Of a DNA stretch of 64,000 nucleotides, positions 33,896 through 42,957 are shown in pieces. The position numbers and the translations under genes are program-made. Location of the stretch: the NCBI RefSeq assembly GCF_002068095.1, contig NZ_LWIG01000008.1, positions 46,323 through 110,322 of the forward strand, written 5' to 3'. Source of the DNA: Bradyrhizobium sacchari. Lineage in GTDB: Bacteria > Pseudomonadota > Alphaproteobacteria > Rhizobiales > Xanthobacteraceae. The notes beneath the pieces were generated by a model. It had not been told where the DNA came from. It did not search any database and saw only the letters and a program-made list of their open reading frames with translations. Position 1 is the stretch's first letter. Every line of letters starts with the position of its first letter.

Positions 33896-34882
33896 TCAGT
33901 AGTGATCCGCTGCCGCAGCCGTCTTGCCGCGGAAGACGCGATAGCCCACCGCGACATAGAGCAGCATCAGCGGGAACACGAACAGGCCCGCCCCCCAGAA
34001 CATGAAAGCGAGACTCGCATGAGGCGCGGCCGCCTCCTCGATCGTGACTATGAACGGGATCATGTAGGGCCAGAACGACAGGGCTAGCGTGCCGAAGGCC
34101 GACACAAAGATCAGCGCCACCATGTGGAACGGCCAATAATCGTCGTGGCGCAGGATGCTGGTGGCGAGCACAGCGGCGGCGCCGGCGCCGATGAGGGGAA
34201 ACACCAACAAATAGGGCCGCTCGATCCATCGGCGCAGGATCGGCAGATGCTCGATAAGAGCATGCGTGAAGACGACGACGAGGAAGGCCAGCACGGCAAC
34301 CGCGAGCAGCGGGATGTGACGCCGGGAGGCGTCGCGGACCGGGCCCTCGCACTTCCTCACCAGCCAGCAGGCGCCGAGCAGCGCGTAGCCGAAGCACAGG
34401 CCGATCCCGCACAGGACCGAAAAGGCCGTCAGCCAGCCGAAGGTGCCGCCGACATATTCGCCGTTGGAGAATTGCAGTCCCTCGACGAGCGCTCCGACCA
34501 TGGCGCCCTGCATGAAGCTTGCGGCAAACGATCCCATGGTGAAGCTGACATCCCAGATCCGGCGCGAGCGCGAGGCCTTGCCACGAAATTCGAACGCGAC
34601 GCCGCGCAGGATCAATCCCAGCAGCATGACCACGACCGGGATGTAGAAGGCGGGCATCAGCATGGCATAGACCGCGGGAAACGCACCCCACATGATCACG
34701 CCGGCGACGACCAGCCAGGTCTCGTTGCCATCCCAGACCGGAGCGATCGTGCGCAGCATCTCCTCGCGCCTCGCCTCGCCATCGGCGAGGCTGAACAGCA
34801 TGCCGACGCCGAGGTCGAACCCGTCCAGGAGAAGATAGATCAGAACGCTGATGGCCAGCAGCGCAACCCAGAACATCACCAT
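33896..34882 (-). CDS. cydB: Cytochrome bd-type quinol oxidase subunit II
   Basis: The 328-residue membrane subunit pairs with CydA. The N-terminal LLDGFDLGVGMLFSL and WDGNETWLVVAGVIMWGAFP are hallmarks. The length is short, as in cyanide-insensitive (CioB) enzymes. Start ATG 34882 has GGGAG seven bases upstream and lies 2 bp after the cydA stop. It is the last gene of the fumC operon, ending at the terminator shared with oxdC. Confidence 0.95.
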   Translation of the reverse strand: MVMFWVALLAISVLIYLLLDGFDLGVGMLFSLADGEARREEMLRTIAPVWDGNETWLVVAGVIMWGAFPAVYAMLMPAFYIPVVVMLLGLILRGVAFEFRGKASRSRRIWDVSFTMGSFAASFMQGAMVGALVEGLQFSNGEYVGGTFGWLTAFSVLCGIGLCFGYALLGACWLVRKCEGPVRDASRRHIPLLAVAVLAFLVVVFTHALIEHLPILRRWIERPYLLVFPLIGAGAAAVLATSILRHDDYWPFHMVALIFVSAFGTLALSFWPYMIPFIVTIEEAAAPHASLAFMFWGAGLFVFPLMLLYVAVGYRVFRGKTAAAADHY

Positions 34883-34884
34883 GT

Positions 34885-36285
34885 CTATTCTCCCGCTTCG
34901 ACGATTGCCGGCATTTTGTCGGCGAGCGACATCGGCCGATTGGGGACGGGCACGTGCAGGGGCTTGCCGACCAGCCCCGCCGGGCCGGCGCGCAGCAGCC
35001 GGTAGATGTAGTAAGTTCCGAACGAGAAGATGAACGCATAGACCGCGACGAACAGGATCAGTGAAGCCGTCGCGGCAGCCGCGGTAAGGGACGGCGTCAC
35101 GGCATCGGCGGTCCGCAATACGCCGTAGACCGTCCATGGCTGGCGGCCGACCTCCGCGGTGTACCATCCCGTGAGGATCGCGATCCACGGCAGCGGGAAG
35201 CTGAGGAAGATGCCCCACAGCAGCAGACGGCTGCGCTCGAGCCGTTGCTTGAGGCCGAGCCAGCTTCCGAGCCAGGCCAGCCCCACCATCACGAAGCCGC
35301 AGCCGACCATGATGCGGAAGGCGAAGAACGGGATCGCCACCGGCGGACGGTCCTGTGGCGCGAAGCTGCTCAGCCCGACCTCCTTCGACGTCAGGCTCAT
35401 GCTGCCGATGATGCTGCCGAGCACGGGGATCGAGATCGCGTATTTGTTCGACCCGGTGCTCGAATCCGGAATTGCGATCAGCACCTCCGAGGCCGGTTGC
35501 TCGTCATGCCAGCGCGCCTCGATCGCGGCGAACTTGGCCGGCTGATAGTCGTGAACGTAGTCGCCGACGAGATGTCCGATGAAGAGTTGCACCGGAAGCA
35601 ACACTGCCGCGAGCGCGAGGCCCATCCGCAGCATCACACGCGCCTCGGCACGATAGGCCCGCCGCAGCAGATACCACGCGCCGGTCGCCGCCACGCAGAA
35701 CGCGCCGGTGAGATAAGAGGCGAGCAGCATGTGCGGAAAGCGGACCCAGACCACCCGGTTGAAGATGATCTGCGCCCAATCATCAGGCACGAACTGGCCG
35801 TTCTCCAGCACGTAGCCGGTCGGCACTTGCATCCAGCTGTTGTTGACCATGATCCAGAACGCCGAAAGCGTCGTTCCGAGCGCGACCATCGCGGTGGAGA
35901 ACAGGTAGAACCATGGCGGCACCCGGGGCCGGCCGAAGATGAGGATGCCGAAGAAGCCCGCCTCCAGCATGAAGGCGGTGAATGTCTCGTAAGAGAGAAG
36001 CGGCCCCTGGATCGGCCCCGACATCTTCGAGAGCACGCTCCAGTTCGTTCCGAACTGGAACGCCATCACCACGCCCGACACTACGCCCATGCCGAAAGCG
36101 ACGCCGAAGATCTTGAGCCAGAACTCGAACAGGGTCCGGTAGACCGGCTTGCCGCTGTACTGGTGCATCGCTTCCAGCACAGCGAGCCAGGCGGCAAGCC
36201 CGATCGTGAACGCCGGGAAGATGATGTGGAACGAGATGGTGAAGGCGAATTGCAGCCGCGAGAGGAGAAGCGCCGTCGGATCCAT
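34885..36285 (-). CDS. cydA: Cytochrome bd-type quinol oxidase subunit I (CioA-like)
   Basis: The subunit oxidises ubiquinol and reduces O2 to water without proton pumping. The 466-residue protein has the heme-ligand histidines His20 (SFHIIFP) and His185 (VRFPHMLLAS). The conserved Glu region YETFTAFMLEAGFFG and the quinol-oxidase motif EVGRQPW are also present. The Q-loop is short, as in the cyanide-insensitive Cio branch, rather than the long E. coli CydA type. It follows mqo by 18 bp. No cydX-like ORF or cydDC is evident nearby. Confidence 0.95.
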   Translation of the reverse strand: MDPTALLLSRLQFAFTISFHIIFPAFTIGLAAWLAVLEAMHQYSGKPVYRTLFEFWLKIFGVAFGMGVVSGVVMAFQFGTNWSVLSKMSGPIQGPLLSYETFTAFMLEAGFFGILIFGRPRVPPWFYLFSTAMVALGTTLSAFWIMVNNSWMQVPTGYVLENGQFVPDDWAQIIFNRVVWVRFPHMLLASYLTGAFCVAATGAWYLLRRAYRAEARVMLRMGLALAAVLLPVQLFIGHLVGDYVHDYQPAKFAAIEARWHDEQPASEVLIAIPDSSTGSNKYAISIPVLGSIIGSMSLTSKEVGLSSFAPQDRPPVAIPFFAFRIMVGCGFVMVGLAWLGSWLGLKQRLERSRLLLWGIFLSFPLPWIAILTGWYTAEVGRQPWTVYGVLRTADAVTPSLTAAAATASLILFVAVYAFIFSFGTYYIYRLLRAGPAGLVGKPLHVPVPNRPMSLADKMPAIVEAGE

Positions 36286-36303
36286 GGCAAGCCCCCTCTC
36301 TGC

Positions 36304-37836
36304 TCACGCTCGTTGGGCGACCGCCGGCGCGCGTGCCGCCGGTTGCGGGATGTTGTCGACCTTGAGCACCTCGGCCGTCGCGGCGCGGATCTGGCGGCAA
36401 AAATCCGCATCCTCGATCAGCGACACGCCGTAGGACGGGATGATCTGCTTCAGCTTCGGCAGCCAGGCACTCGCCGTCAGCTCGCCGGCGAAACACTTCT
36501 CCAGCACGCTGATGGCGATAAACGCCGCGGTGGAGGCGCCCGGCGAGGCGCCGAGAAGGGCGACCAGCGAATGATCGTCGGCGCCAACGAGCTCGGTCCC
36601 GAACTCGAGCAGTCCGCCGCGCTTGACGTCGGGCTTGATGATCTGGACGCGCTGGCCGGCGACCTGCAGCCGCCAGTCCTTCGGATCGGCCCTCGGGAAA
36701 TATTCGTCGAGCGCCGCAAGGCGGTGACTCTCGGACTGCAGCACCTGCCCGACCAGATACTCGGTGAGACCGAAATTGTCGCGCGCCACCGAAAGCAGCG
36801 GCTTGACGTTGCCGGGACGGATGGATTCGAAGAGATCGAGCAGCGAGCCGTGCTTCAGGAACTTGCTCGAGAAGCCGGCATAGGGGCCGAACAGCAGCGA
36901 GCGCTGGCCGCCGATCACGCGGGTGTCGAGATGCGGCACCGACATCGGCGGGGAGCCGACCGCGGCCTTGCCGTAAACCTTGGCATGGTGGCGCTTGTTG
37001 ATCTCCGGATCGTCGCAGCGCAGCCAGATCCCGCTAACCGGGAAACCGCCATAGCCGCGCCCCTCCGGGATGCCGGACTTTTCGAGCAGCGGCAGCGCAC
37101 CGCCGCCGGCGCCGATGAAGACGAATTTCGCGCGCACCAATCGCGCCTCGCCGCTGTCCGTATCCCGCACCTCGATGCGCCAGCGGCCGTCCTGCTCGCG
37201 GACGAGATCGGTGACGCAGCTCTTGTAGTGCGCGGCGCAGCCCGGCTGGCCGACGAGATGACGGACCAGGAGATGGGTCAGCGAACCGTAATCGACGTCG
37301 GTTCCCGTGATGATACGCGTGGCCGCCACGGGATCGCCGCCCGTGCGGCCCTCCATCACCAACGGTGCCCACTCGCCGATCTGGGCCGGATCCTCGCTGT
37401 ATTCCATGCCCTCATAGCAATGATGGGCAGCCATCGCCTTGAACCTCTTCCTGAGGAAGGCAACATTGTCGAGGCCGTGCACGAAGCTCATATGCGGCAC
37501 GGGATGAATGAAGGATCTGGGATCGGCGATCGCGCCGCGCGCGACGAGGTATGACCAGAACTGCCGCGACAGGTCGAACTCGACATTGACCTCAAGCGCC
37601 TTCGAGATATCGACGCTGCCGTCGGGCCGTTGCGGCGTGTAGTTCATCTCGCAATTGGCCGCATGACCGGTGCCGGCGTTGTTCCACGCATCCGAGCTTT
37701 CGAGCGCGCAATCCTCGAGGACCTCGAGCATCTGGATCGTGAGCGAGGGCTCGAGCTCCTTGAGAAGCACACCGAGGGTGGAGCTCATGATGCCCGCGCC
37801 GATGAGGACGACGTCGGATTCGGAAGTTCCTTGCAT
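36304..37836 (-). CDS. mqo: Malate:quinone oxidoreductase
   Basis: This membrane-associated FAD enzyme oxidises malate to oxaloacetate and reduces quinone. The 510-residue protein has the FAD motif VVLIGAGIMSSTLGVLLKEL at the N-terminus and WNNAGTGHAANCEMNYTPQR, both typical of Mqo. The C-terminal LLGASPGASTAAFIAISVL is the second Mqo landmark. The start is ATG 37836; the frame runs on upstream without support. It is placed between two small cupin genes and cydAB, so its quinol product can be consumed by the oxidase made from the same transcript. Confidence 0.95.
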   Translation of the reverse strand: MQGTSESDVVLIGAGIMSSTLGVLLKELEPSLTIQMLEVLEDCALESSDAWNNAGTGHAANCEMNYTPQRPDGSVDISKALEVNVEFDLSRQFWSYLVARGAIADPRSFIHPVPHMSFVHGLDNVAFLRKRFKAMAAHHCYEGMEYSEDPAQIGEWAPLVMEGRTGGDPVAATRIITGTDVDYGSLTHLLVRHLVGQPGCAAHYKSCVTDLVREQDGRWRIEVRDTDSGEARLVRAKFVFIGAGGGALPLLEKSGIPEGRGYGGFPVSGIWLRCDDPEINKRHHAKVYGKAAVGSPPMSVPHLDTRVIGGQRSLLFGPYAGFSSKFLKHGSLLDLFESIRPGNVKPLLSVARDNFGLTEYLVGQVLQSESHRLAALDEYFPRADPKDWRLQVAGQRVQIIKPDVKRGGLLEFGTELVGADDHSLVALLGASPGASTAAFIAISVLEKCFAGELTASAWLPKLKQIIPSYGVSLIEDADFCRQIRAATAEVLKVDNIPQPAARAPAVAQRA

Positions 37837-37888
37837 GGCAGTTCTCTTTGTTCGATTGGGATTCGACGATGTGGTCTGGATGGCTCGA

Positions 37889-38293
37889 TCAGGCTCGCGT
37901 CGGCTGGCGTGCCTTGGCGCGGTACGGCACCTCGGCCCCCGGCCGCAGCACCACATAGGCGCGGCGCCAGGACGAATCGTCCGTCAGTTTCCAGCTGTGC
38001 CCGGAGCCCGCGGTGTCTTCCGCCAGCAGGACGTTGCCGGGACGAATCAGGAAGTGGTTGCCGTCGCGCGTCTGGAAATCGAGCGTTCCGCTGAGTGTGA
38101 TCACGAGTTGCCGCACCGGCGCGGTGTGCCAGGAGAAAGCGCCACCCGACTCGGTCTCCTGGAAGGAGACACTGACGGCATCGATCTTCCCGGTGAGGAA
38201 ATCACCGCGCTGACCAGGCTCCAGCTCGATGACGCCTTCCTCGAAATGCGAATTGTTATCCTCTCCGGTCCATAGTCGCACGCAGCGGATCAT
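37889..38293 (-). CDS. Small single-domain cupin protein (tandem copy 2)
   Basis: The 134-residue cytoplasmic protein is clearly paralogous to the preceding gene: both open with MIRC then LWTG, and share RQLV-x-x-LSGTL and EDT-x-G-x-GH. The canonical HxH metal pair is reduced to a single histidine (SWHTAPVRQ), with another in GSGHSW, so metal binding is uncertain. Start ATG 38293 overlaps the first copy's stop by four bases; 52 bp separate it from mqo. Function unknown; context points to an organic-acid or redox role. Confidence 0.82.
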   Translation of the reverse strand: MIRCVRLWTGEDNNSHFEEGVIELEPGQRGDFLTGKIDAVSVSFQETESGGAFSWHTAPVRQLVITLSGTLDFQTRDGNHFLIRPGNVLLAEDTAGSGHSWKLTDDSSWRRAYVVLRPGAEVPYRAKARQPTRA

Positions 38294-38715
38294 TGTGTCC
38301 CTCCTTGCAAGATTGCAGCTCGGACCGCACGGTTCTGTGCGGGTCGGAACGGCACCTCGACGTCCGGCGCAAGAACCGTGTAGATGCGCCGCCACGGCGC
38401 GTCGTCCGTCATGGTCCAGTTGTGACCCGTCCCGCCGGTGTCCTCGGTGAACAGAACATCGCCCGGGCGCAGCACGAAGCTTCCGTCCGCCGTCTCGAAC
38501 CGCAGCGTCCCGCTCAGGGACATCACGAGCTGGCGTGCGGCATCCGGATGCCATCCGAGCTCGGGATCGGCGTCTGTTTCGTGGAAGGAGGCGGCATCGA
38601 CCCGGAGCTTCGCGCTGAGCGCATCTCCCCTCGCACCGCGCGAGAGATCGACGACACCCTCCTGGAAGTGCGATTTGCCATCCGCACCCGTCCACAGCTT
38701 GATGCACCGGATCAT
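38290..38715 (-). CDS. Small single-domain cupin protein (tandem copy 1)
   Basis: The 141-residue paralog of the next gene has a cupin barrel with GWHPDAARQLVMSLSGTLRF and a second strand motif GDVLFTEDTGGTGHNW. It lies 14 bp after fumC and overlaps copy 2 by four bases, so both are made from the fumC transcript. Like its twin it has a degenerate metal motif. The duplication may allow a heterodimer. No function is known to me. Confidence 0.82.
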   Translation of the reverse strand: MIRCIKLWTGADGKSHFQEGVVDLSRGARGDALSAKLRVDAASFHETDADPELGWHPDAARQLVMSLSGTLRFETADGSFVLRPGDVLFTEDTGGTGHNWTMTDDAPWRRIYTVLAPDVEVPFRPAQNRAVRAAILQGGTQ

Positions 38716-38729
38716 GGTGCTTGCTCCCT

Positions 38730-40166
38730 TCAGCCGGCTTTCGCGTCGATTGCGAGCGGCACCTTGATCTCGGCCACATAGGGTTTCACCATCTTGGCGG
38801 GATCCACGATGCGGTCGAACTCCGGCTCGGTCACGAAACCGAGCTTCAGCGCCGCCGACTTCAGCGTGAGGTCGTTGTCCATCGCGTAATGCGCGATCCG
38901 CGACGCCTTGTCGTAGCCGATCACCGGCGCCAGCGCGGTCACCAGCATCAACGACCGCTCGACATACTCCTGGATCTTCTTGTGGTTCGGCCTGGTGCCT
39001 TCGACCAGGAAGGTGCGGAAGTTCGTACAGCCGTCGCTGAGGATGGTCACGGACTGCGCGATGTTGTGGATGATCAGCGGCTTGTAGACGTTCATTTCGA
39101 GATAGCCGCCGGCGCCGCCGAACCCTACCGCGACGTCGTTCGCCATCACCTGCACGGCGATCATCGTCAGCGCTTCCGCCTGCGTCGGGTTGACCTTGCC
39201 CGGCATGATCGACGAACCGGGCTCGTTCTCCGGGATCAGCAATTCGGCAAAGCCCGCGCGCGGGCCGCAGGACATCAGGCGGATGTCGTTCGCGATCTTG
39301 TAGAGCGATCCGGCGAGTGTCCGCAGCGTGCCGGACAGCTGCACCAGCGCATCATGCGCACCCTGCACGGCGAACTTGTTGGGCGCGCTGACGAAGGGCA
39401 GGCCCGTCAACCGCGCGATCTCGGCCGCGACAGCCTCCGCGAAGCCGGGCGCCGCGTTGATCCCGGTGCCGACGGCCGTGCCGCCGAGCGCGAGCCGGAA
39501 GACTCCCTTGAGCGCATCGCCGATGCGCGTCAGATCATCGGCAAGCATGCCGGCGTAACCCGACCATTCCTGCCCGAGCGTCAGCGGAGTTGCATCCTGC
39601 ATGTGGGTCCGGCCGATCTTGACGATGCCGTCCCACTGGCTCGCCTTCGTTGCGATTGCGTCATGCAGGGCTTCGACCGCGGGAACGAGGCGTTCCGTCA
39701 CGTTCAGCGCGGCTGCGATGTACATGGCGGAGGGGAAGCTGTCGTTCGACGATTGCGACATGTTGACGTGATCGTTCGGGTGAACCGGCAGCTTGCTGCC
39801 GAGCGCGGTGCCCGCGAGCTGGCAACACCGGTTCGAGATCACCTCGTTCACGTTCATGTTGAATTGCGTTCCGCTACCCGTCATCCAGACGTGAAGGGGG
39901 AACATGTCGCGATGCTGGCCCGCGAGAATCTCGTCGCAGACCTGGACGATCAGCTTGTGGACCTTGCCGTCGAGACGACCGCCGGCGTAATTGGCGTTCG
40001 CGGCCGCCTTCTTCAGGATCGCGTAGGACTGGATCATTTCGCGCGGCATCAGGTCCCTGCCGATGCTGAAATGCTCGAGCGAGCGCTGCGTCTGCGCGCC
40101 CCAGAGCTTGTCCGCGGGGACGCTCACTTCACCCAGGCTGTCGGTCTCTTTGCGGAGGTCGTTCAT
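38730..40166 (-). CDS. fumC: Class II fumarate hydratase
   Basis: This oxygen-stable, iron-free tetrameric enzyme converts fumarate to L-malate. The 478-residue protein carries the superfamily signature [17 protein letters not shown], active-site [10 protein letters not shown] and [10 protein letters not shown], and [21 protein letters not shown]. Start ATG 40166 has a GAGAGG site; upstream sequence in the frame is unrelated. It is the first gene of the fumC-cupin-cupin-mqo-cydAB operon. Because FumC resists oxidants and lacks Fe-S, its pairing with Mqo and a bd oxidase suits oxidative or low-oxygen stress. Confidence 0.96.
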   Translation of the reverse strand: MNDLRKETDSLGEVSVPADKLWGAQTQRSLEHFSIGRDLMPREMIQSYAILKKAAANANYAGGRLDGKVHKLIVQVCDEILAGQHRDMFPLHVWMTGSGTQFNMNVNEVISNRCCQLAGTALGSKLPVHPNDHVNMSQSSNDSFPSAMYIAAALNVTERLVPAVEALHDAIATKASQWDGIVKIGRTHMQDATPLTLGQEWSGYAGMLADDLTRIGDALKGVFRLALGGTAVGTGINAAPGFAEAVAAEIARLTGLPFVSAPNKFAVQGAHDALVQLSGTLRTLAGSLYKIANDIRLMSCGPRAGFAELLIPENEPGSSIMPGKVNPTQAEALTMIAVQVMANDVAVGFGGAGGYLEMNVYKPLIIHNIAQSVTILSDGCTNFRTFLVEGTRPNHKKIQEYVERSLMLVTALAPVIGYDKASRIAHYAMDNDLTLKSAALKLGFVTEPEFDRIVDPAKMVKPYVAEIKVPLAIDAKAG

Positions 40167-40302
40167 CGTTGGCCTCTCGTGGCAGTTGATCCGGAGGCGC
40201 CGTTCCGGCACGTGCTGGAAATCATACGTCGCGCGCGGCGCACCTGCTTCCGCGAACGAACGTCCCTTTGCCGAATGGCATGCTCCGACGGCGCATGTCC
40301 TC

Positions 40303-40983
40303 TCAGCCGATGTCGCGCCAGCCACGGTTCCGTTGGCACAACAGGAGCGCGCATGTCGACAATGCGATCGGTACGGCAAGACTGGCCGCATCGAGCCGCT
40401 TCGTCGCATAGCCACCGACCGCCGCTCCGAACAGGAACATCAGGCAGAGCACGAGCATGGCCCCGGCGCCATGTGGGACCTCGCGATCGGATCGCGACAT
40501 GAACTGTTCGATGGCGCGCAGCATGTTGCCGGTGACGGTGACCGAGAGATAGCTCCAGCGCTCGACACGCCTGAAGCTCGCCGATTGCAGCGCGACGCCG
40601 AAGGAGACTCCGAGGATGGCGACCGGATCAGGGATTCGGTGCAGGAACAGCATCACGGCGGCGAGGCAGACGATCTCCGCAACGAGGCAGCGCAGAGGCG
40701 CCTGGATGCGGATCGCAATCGATGCGCCGAGAAGGAAGACGACAATTGGAAGAAGATGGTGGGCCGCCTGCCGCCACTGCCCCGACAGGGCGTCGATGCC
40801 GAGGAAGACGACATTGCCGGTCTGGGAACTGGCGAACACACCGCCGAGCGAAAGCCAGGTGAAAGCATCGAGGAAGCCGCCCGACATGGTCAGCAGGGAG
40901 GCAACCAGAAGCGACCGTTCCGGCGCATAGACCTCGACGAGGGGCTCGGCTGCCGCCTCCGGAGATGCTGCCTGCATCGCCAT
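40303..40983 (-). CDS. DUF1275 (YoaK-type) membrane protein
   Basis: The 226-residue protein has about six membrane helices. The family opening is [20 protein letters not shown] then TGNVVFLG, with a second motif [20 protein letters not shown] then TGNMLRAIE. The function of DUF1275 is unknown; transport has been suggested. It lies 18 bp after fdhD in the same direction and 136 bp before fumC. Confidence 0.88.
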   Translation of the reverse strand: MAMQAASPEAAAEPLVEVYAPERSLLVASLLTMSGGFLDAFTWLSLGGVFASSQTGNVVFLGIDALSGQWRQAAHHLLPIVVFLLGASIAIRIQAPLRCLVAEIVCLAAVMLFLHRIPDPVAILGVSFGVALQSASFRRVERWSYLSVTVTGNMLRAIEQFMSRSDREVPHGAGAMLVLCLMFLFGAAVGGYATKRLDAASLAVPIALSTCALLLCQRNRGWRDIG

Positions 40984-41001
40984 CTTGGTCGGCCCGCAGT
41001 G

Positions 41002-41838
41002 TCAACACCCCGGGCGCGGCGCGGCCTCGTCGGGCAGCAGAACGCGTCGCGGGTGCGTGAAGACGCCGTATCCGTCGTCGCGGGCAATCGCCAGGAGCGT
41101 GATGCCCGCCTCCTTCGCGGTCTGGATCGCAAGCGCGGTCGGAGCGGACACGGCCACGACGACCGGCACACCGATCATCGCCGCCTTCTGCACCATCTCG
41201 ACCGAGACGCGGCTCGTCAGCAGCACGGCCCCATCGCAGGCCGACCCGCCGTCGGGCATGATCGCACCCGCAAGCTTGTCCAGCGCATTGTGGCGGCCGA
41301 CATCCTCCCTGACCGGACCGATGCCGCTGCGAGGACTCCAGAAGGCCGCCGCGTGAACGGATCGCGTGTGCTGATTCAATGTCTGAAGGGGGGACAGCGC
41401 CTGCATCGCGTTCAACAGGTCCCGTGCAGGAAAGGCAACGCCGCGGCCTTCCACCCGCGTGGGCGTCCGGCGCGCCTGTTCGAGGCTTTCGATGCCGCAC
41501 AGCCCGCAGCCGACCGGTCCGCTGATGGCGCGGCGGCGGGCGGCCAGGGCCTCCGCGCGGTCACCATCGAGCCACATCCGTACCTCGATGCCGAGCTCGT
41601 TCGGGATCAGATCGATGCTCCTGATCTCGCTTCGCCGCTCGACGATGGCTTCCGTGAGGCTGAAGCCGATGCCGAAATCCTCGAGATCCGCCGGCGTCCC
41701 CATCATCACGGCATGGGTCGAGCCGTTATAGGTGAGCGCGATGGCCGTCTCCTCGGCGACCAGACGCGAGGTCGACCGAGCCTGACCGCCGCGCCAGGCG
41801 ATCTCCCAATGCCGCGTGAATGTCGCCCCCGTCATCAT
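41002..41838 (-). CDS. fdhD: Formate dehydrogenase accessory sulfurtransferase
   Basis: FdhD transfers sulfur from IscS to the molybdenum cofactor of formate dehydrogenases, which is essential for activity. The 278-residue protein carries the two-cysteine loop VGCGLCGIESL, with REDVGRHNALDKLAGA and LLTSRVSVEMVQKAAMIGVP as other hallmarks. ATG 41838 or the adjacent ATG 41835 may start it, three or six bases after the HdeD-like gene. A natural client is the FdhF/YdeP-like enzyme at 30023-32314, though other formate dehydrogenases outside the window are equally possible. Confidence 0.94.
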   Translation of the reverse strand: MMTGATFTRHWEIAWRGGQARSTSRLVAEETAIALTYNGSTHAVMMGTPADLEDFGIGFSLTEAIVERRSEIRSIDLIPNELGIEVRMWLDGDRAEALAARRRAISGPVGCGLCGIESLEQARRTPTRVEGRGVAFPARDLLNAMQALSPLQTLNQHTRSVHAAAFWSPRSGIGPVREDVGRHNALDKLAGAIMPDGGSACDGAVLLTSRVSVEMVQKAAMIGVPVVVAVSAPTALAIQTAKEAGITLLAIARDDGYGVFTHPRRVLLPDEAAPRPGC

Positions 41839-41841
41839 GGC

Positions 41842-42441
41842 TCACACCGTCGCCGGCCGGGCCGAGTGGCGGGACACCCGGCTTCTGAGCGCGAGCCCGA
41901 ATGCAATGAAGCCCCAGCCCTGGAAGATCAGATCGACGACCAGCATCGCGCCCAGCAGCCACAGGCCGATCGCCGGCCAGGACGCGACCAGCAGGACGCC
42001 AATGCAGAATGTCAGAACGCCAGCGGCGGCGATCCAGCGCCAGCCGGCAGCCGGCCGCATGTGAAAGCCTGCCCAGATCCGGATCACACCGGCGACGACC
42101 AGGAACGCGCATACGGCGAGCGACAGCGTGAACGAGGCCAGCACCGGATCGCACAGGATGATGATTCCGGCCGCGCCGTAGACGACGCCCGCGAGCAGCC
42201 AGAACAGGAATCCCCGCGCGCCGCGCACCGACAAGGCATGGACGATCTGGAAGATCCCTGCAGCGGCCATAGTGGCGCCAATGACCAGCACGGAAGCGAG
42301 GCTGGCTGCCATCAGATTTGCGGAGGCGATGCCACCGAGGATCAATTCGCCTGCGCCCAGCGCAACGAACCAGCCCCATTTTCCGCTGATCGCGTGGATG
42401 GCTCTCCCGAGCGACGCCTTCGAGTGCGACATATCCGTCAT
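41842..42441 (-). CDS. HdeD/DUF308-family membrane protein
   Basis: The 199-residue protein has six predicted membrane segments in three pairs, the HdeD (acid-resistance membrane protein) pattern: ALGAGELILGGIASANLMAA, IGATMAAAGIFQIVHAL, and FLFWLLAGVVYGAAGIIIL. Start ATG 42441 follows AAGGG. It is immediately upstream of fdhD. In E. coli hdeD belongs to an acid-resistance island and ydeP relatives are linked to acid resistance too, so an acid-stress link is reasonable but inferred. Confidence 0.85.
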   Translation of the reverse strand: MTDMSHSKASLGRAIHAISGKWGWFVALGAGELILGGIASANLMAASLASVLVIGATMAAAGIFQIVHALSVRGARGFLFWLLAGVVYGAAGIIILCDPVLASFTLSLAVCAFLVVAGVIRIWAGFHMRPAAGWRWIAAAGVLTFCIGVLLVASWPAIGLWLLGAMLVVDLIFQGWGFIAFGLALRSRVSRHSARPATV

Positions 42442-42621
42442 GGCTTGACCCTTGCGCGTGTGACCGGTCCTTCGGTCATGGAGCAAGCGTACAAGCGGGC
42501 CCGCGCCCCATCTTTCTCGGAAATGACGATATTGTCGATCTGCACGATGCGGAGCGTTGCGCGCGGCGAGCCTGCGGACACGAGCGGGACGTCATGTCGC
42601 CATGCCGTGCGGCGGTGCGGG

Positions 42622-42919
42622 CTAGGTCAGTCGCGGGATCTCGACGATGGTTCTGGTTGCCTCGGGTCCGAAGATGATGTTCATCGTTCCATTCAGGCGC
42701 GCGACGAGCATTTCGACGGTGGAATGGTTGCCCAAGGACCGCGCTCCACCTGTCGTTGCCGTTGTCGATGAGGCAGCACGTCGCCGAATCGGCCGCGCCC
42801 CAGACTTCGAGCCGGATGTTGCCGGCGCCGCCCGAGCAGACATGGCGCGCCGAAACGGTGATCAATTCGAAGACGATCATCCCAAGCAGATCCGGCAGGA
42901 GCTCAGGGAGACTGCTCAT
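42622..42919 (-). pseudogene. Frameshifted remnant of an HWE/HisKA_2-type histidine kinase ATPase domain
   Basis: The first frame gives SSLPELLPDLLGMIVFELIT, VSARHVCSGGAGNIRLEVWG and CLIDNGNDRWSAVLG. The second frame, from about 42730 to the stop at 42622, continues STVEMLVARLNGTMNIIFGP, EATRTIVEIP. Together they read as the N-box, G1 and end of an HWE-type ATPase domain (GLIVxELITNAARH, DNG, FGPEGT). No phospho-acceptor domain precedes it; dps lies directly upstream. It is both truncated and frameshifted. Confidence 0.65.
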
Positions 42920-42957
42920 CTTTCATCCGCCTCCCGGCTGGATGGCTCGCCCTACAC

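Noticed and set aside
35245..37554. A 769-codon plus-strand open frame
   Set aside because: It is antisense to cydA and mqo, both certain genes. The predicted protein is composed of charged residues without domains.
40063..42771. A 902-codon plus-strand open frame
   Set aside because: It lies antisense to the 5' end of fumC and to DUF1275, fdhD and the HdeD-like gene, whose products are recognisable. Its translation is low-complexity R/D/H/Q-rich sequence, as expected for the complement of high-GC genes.
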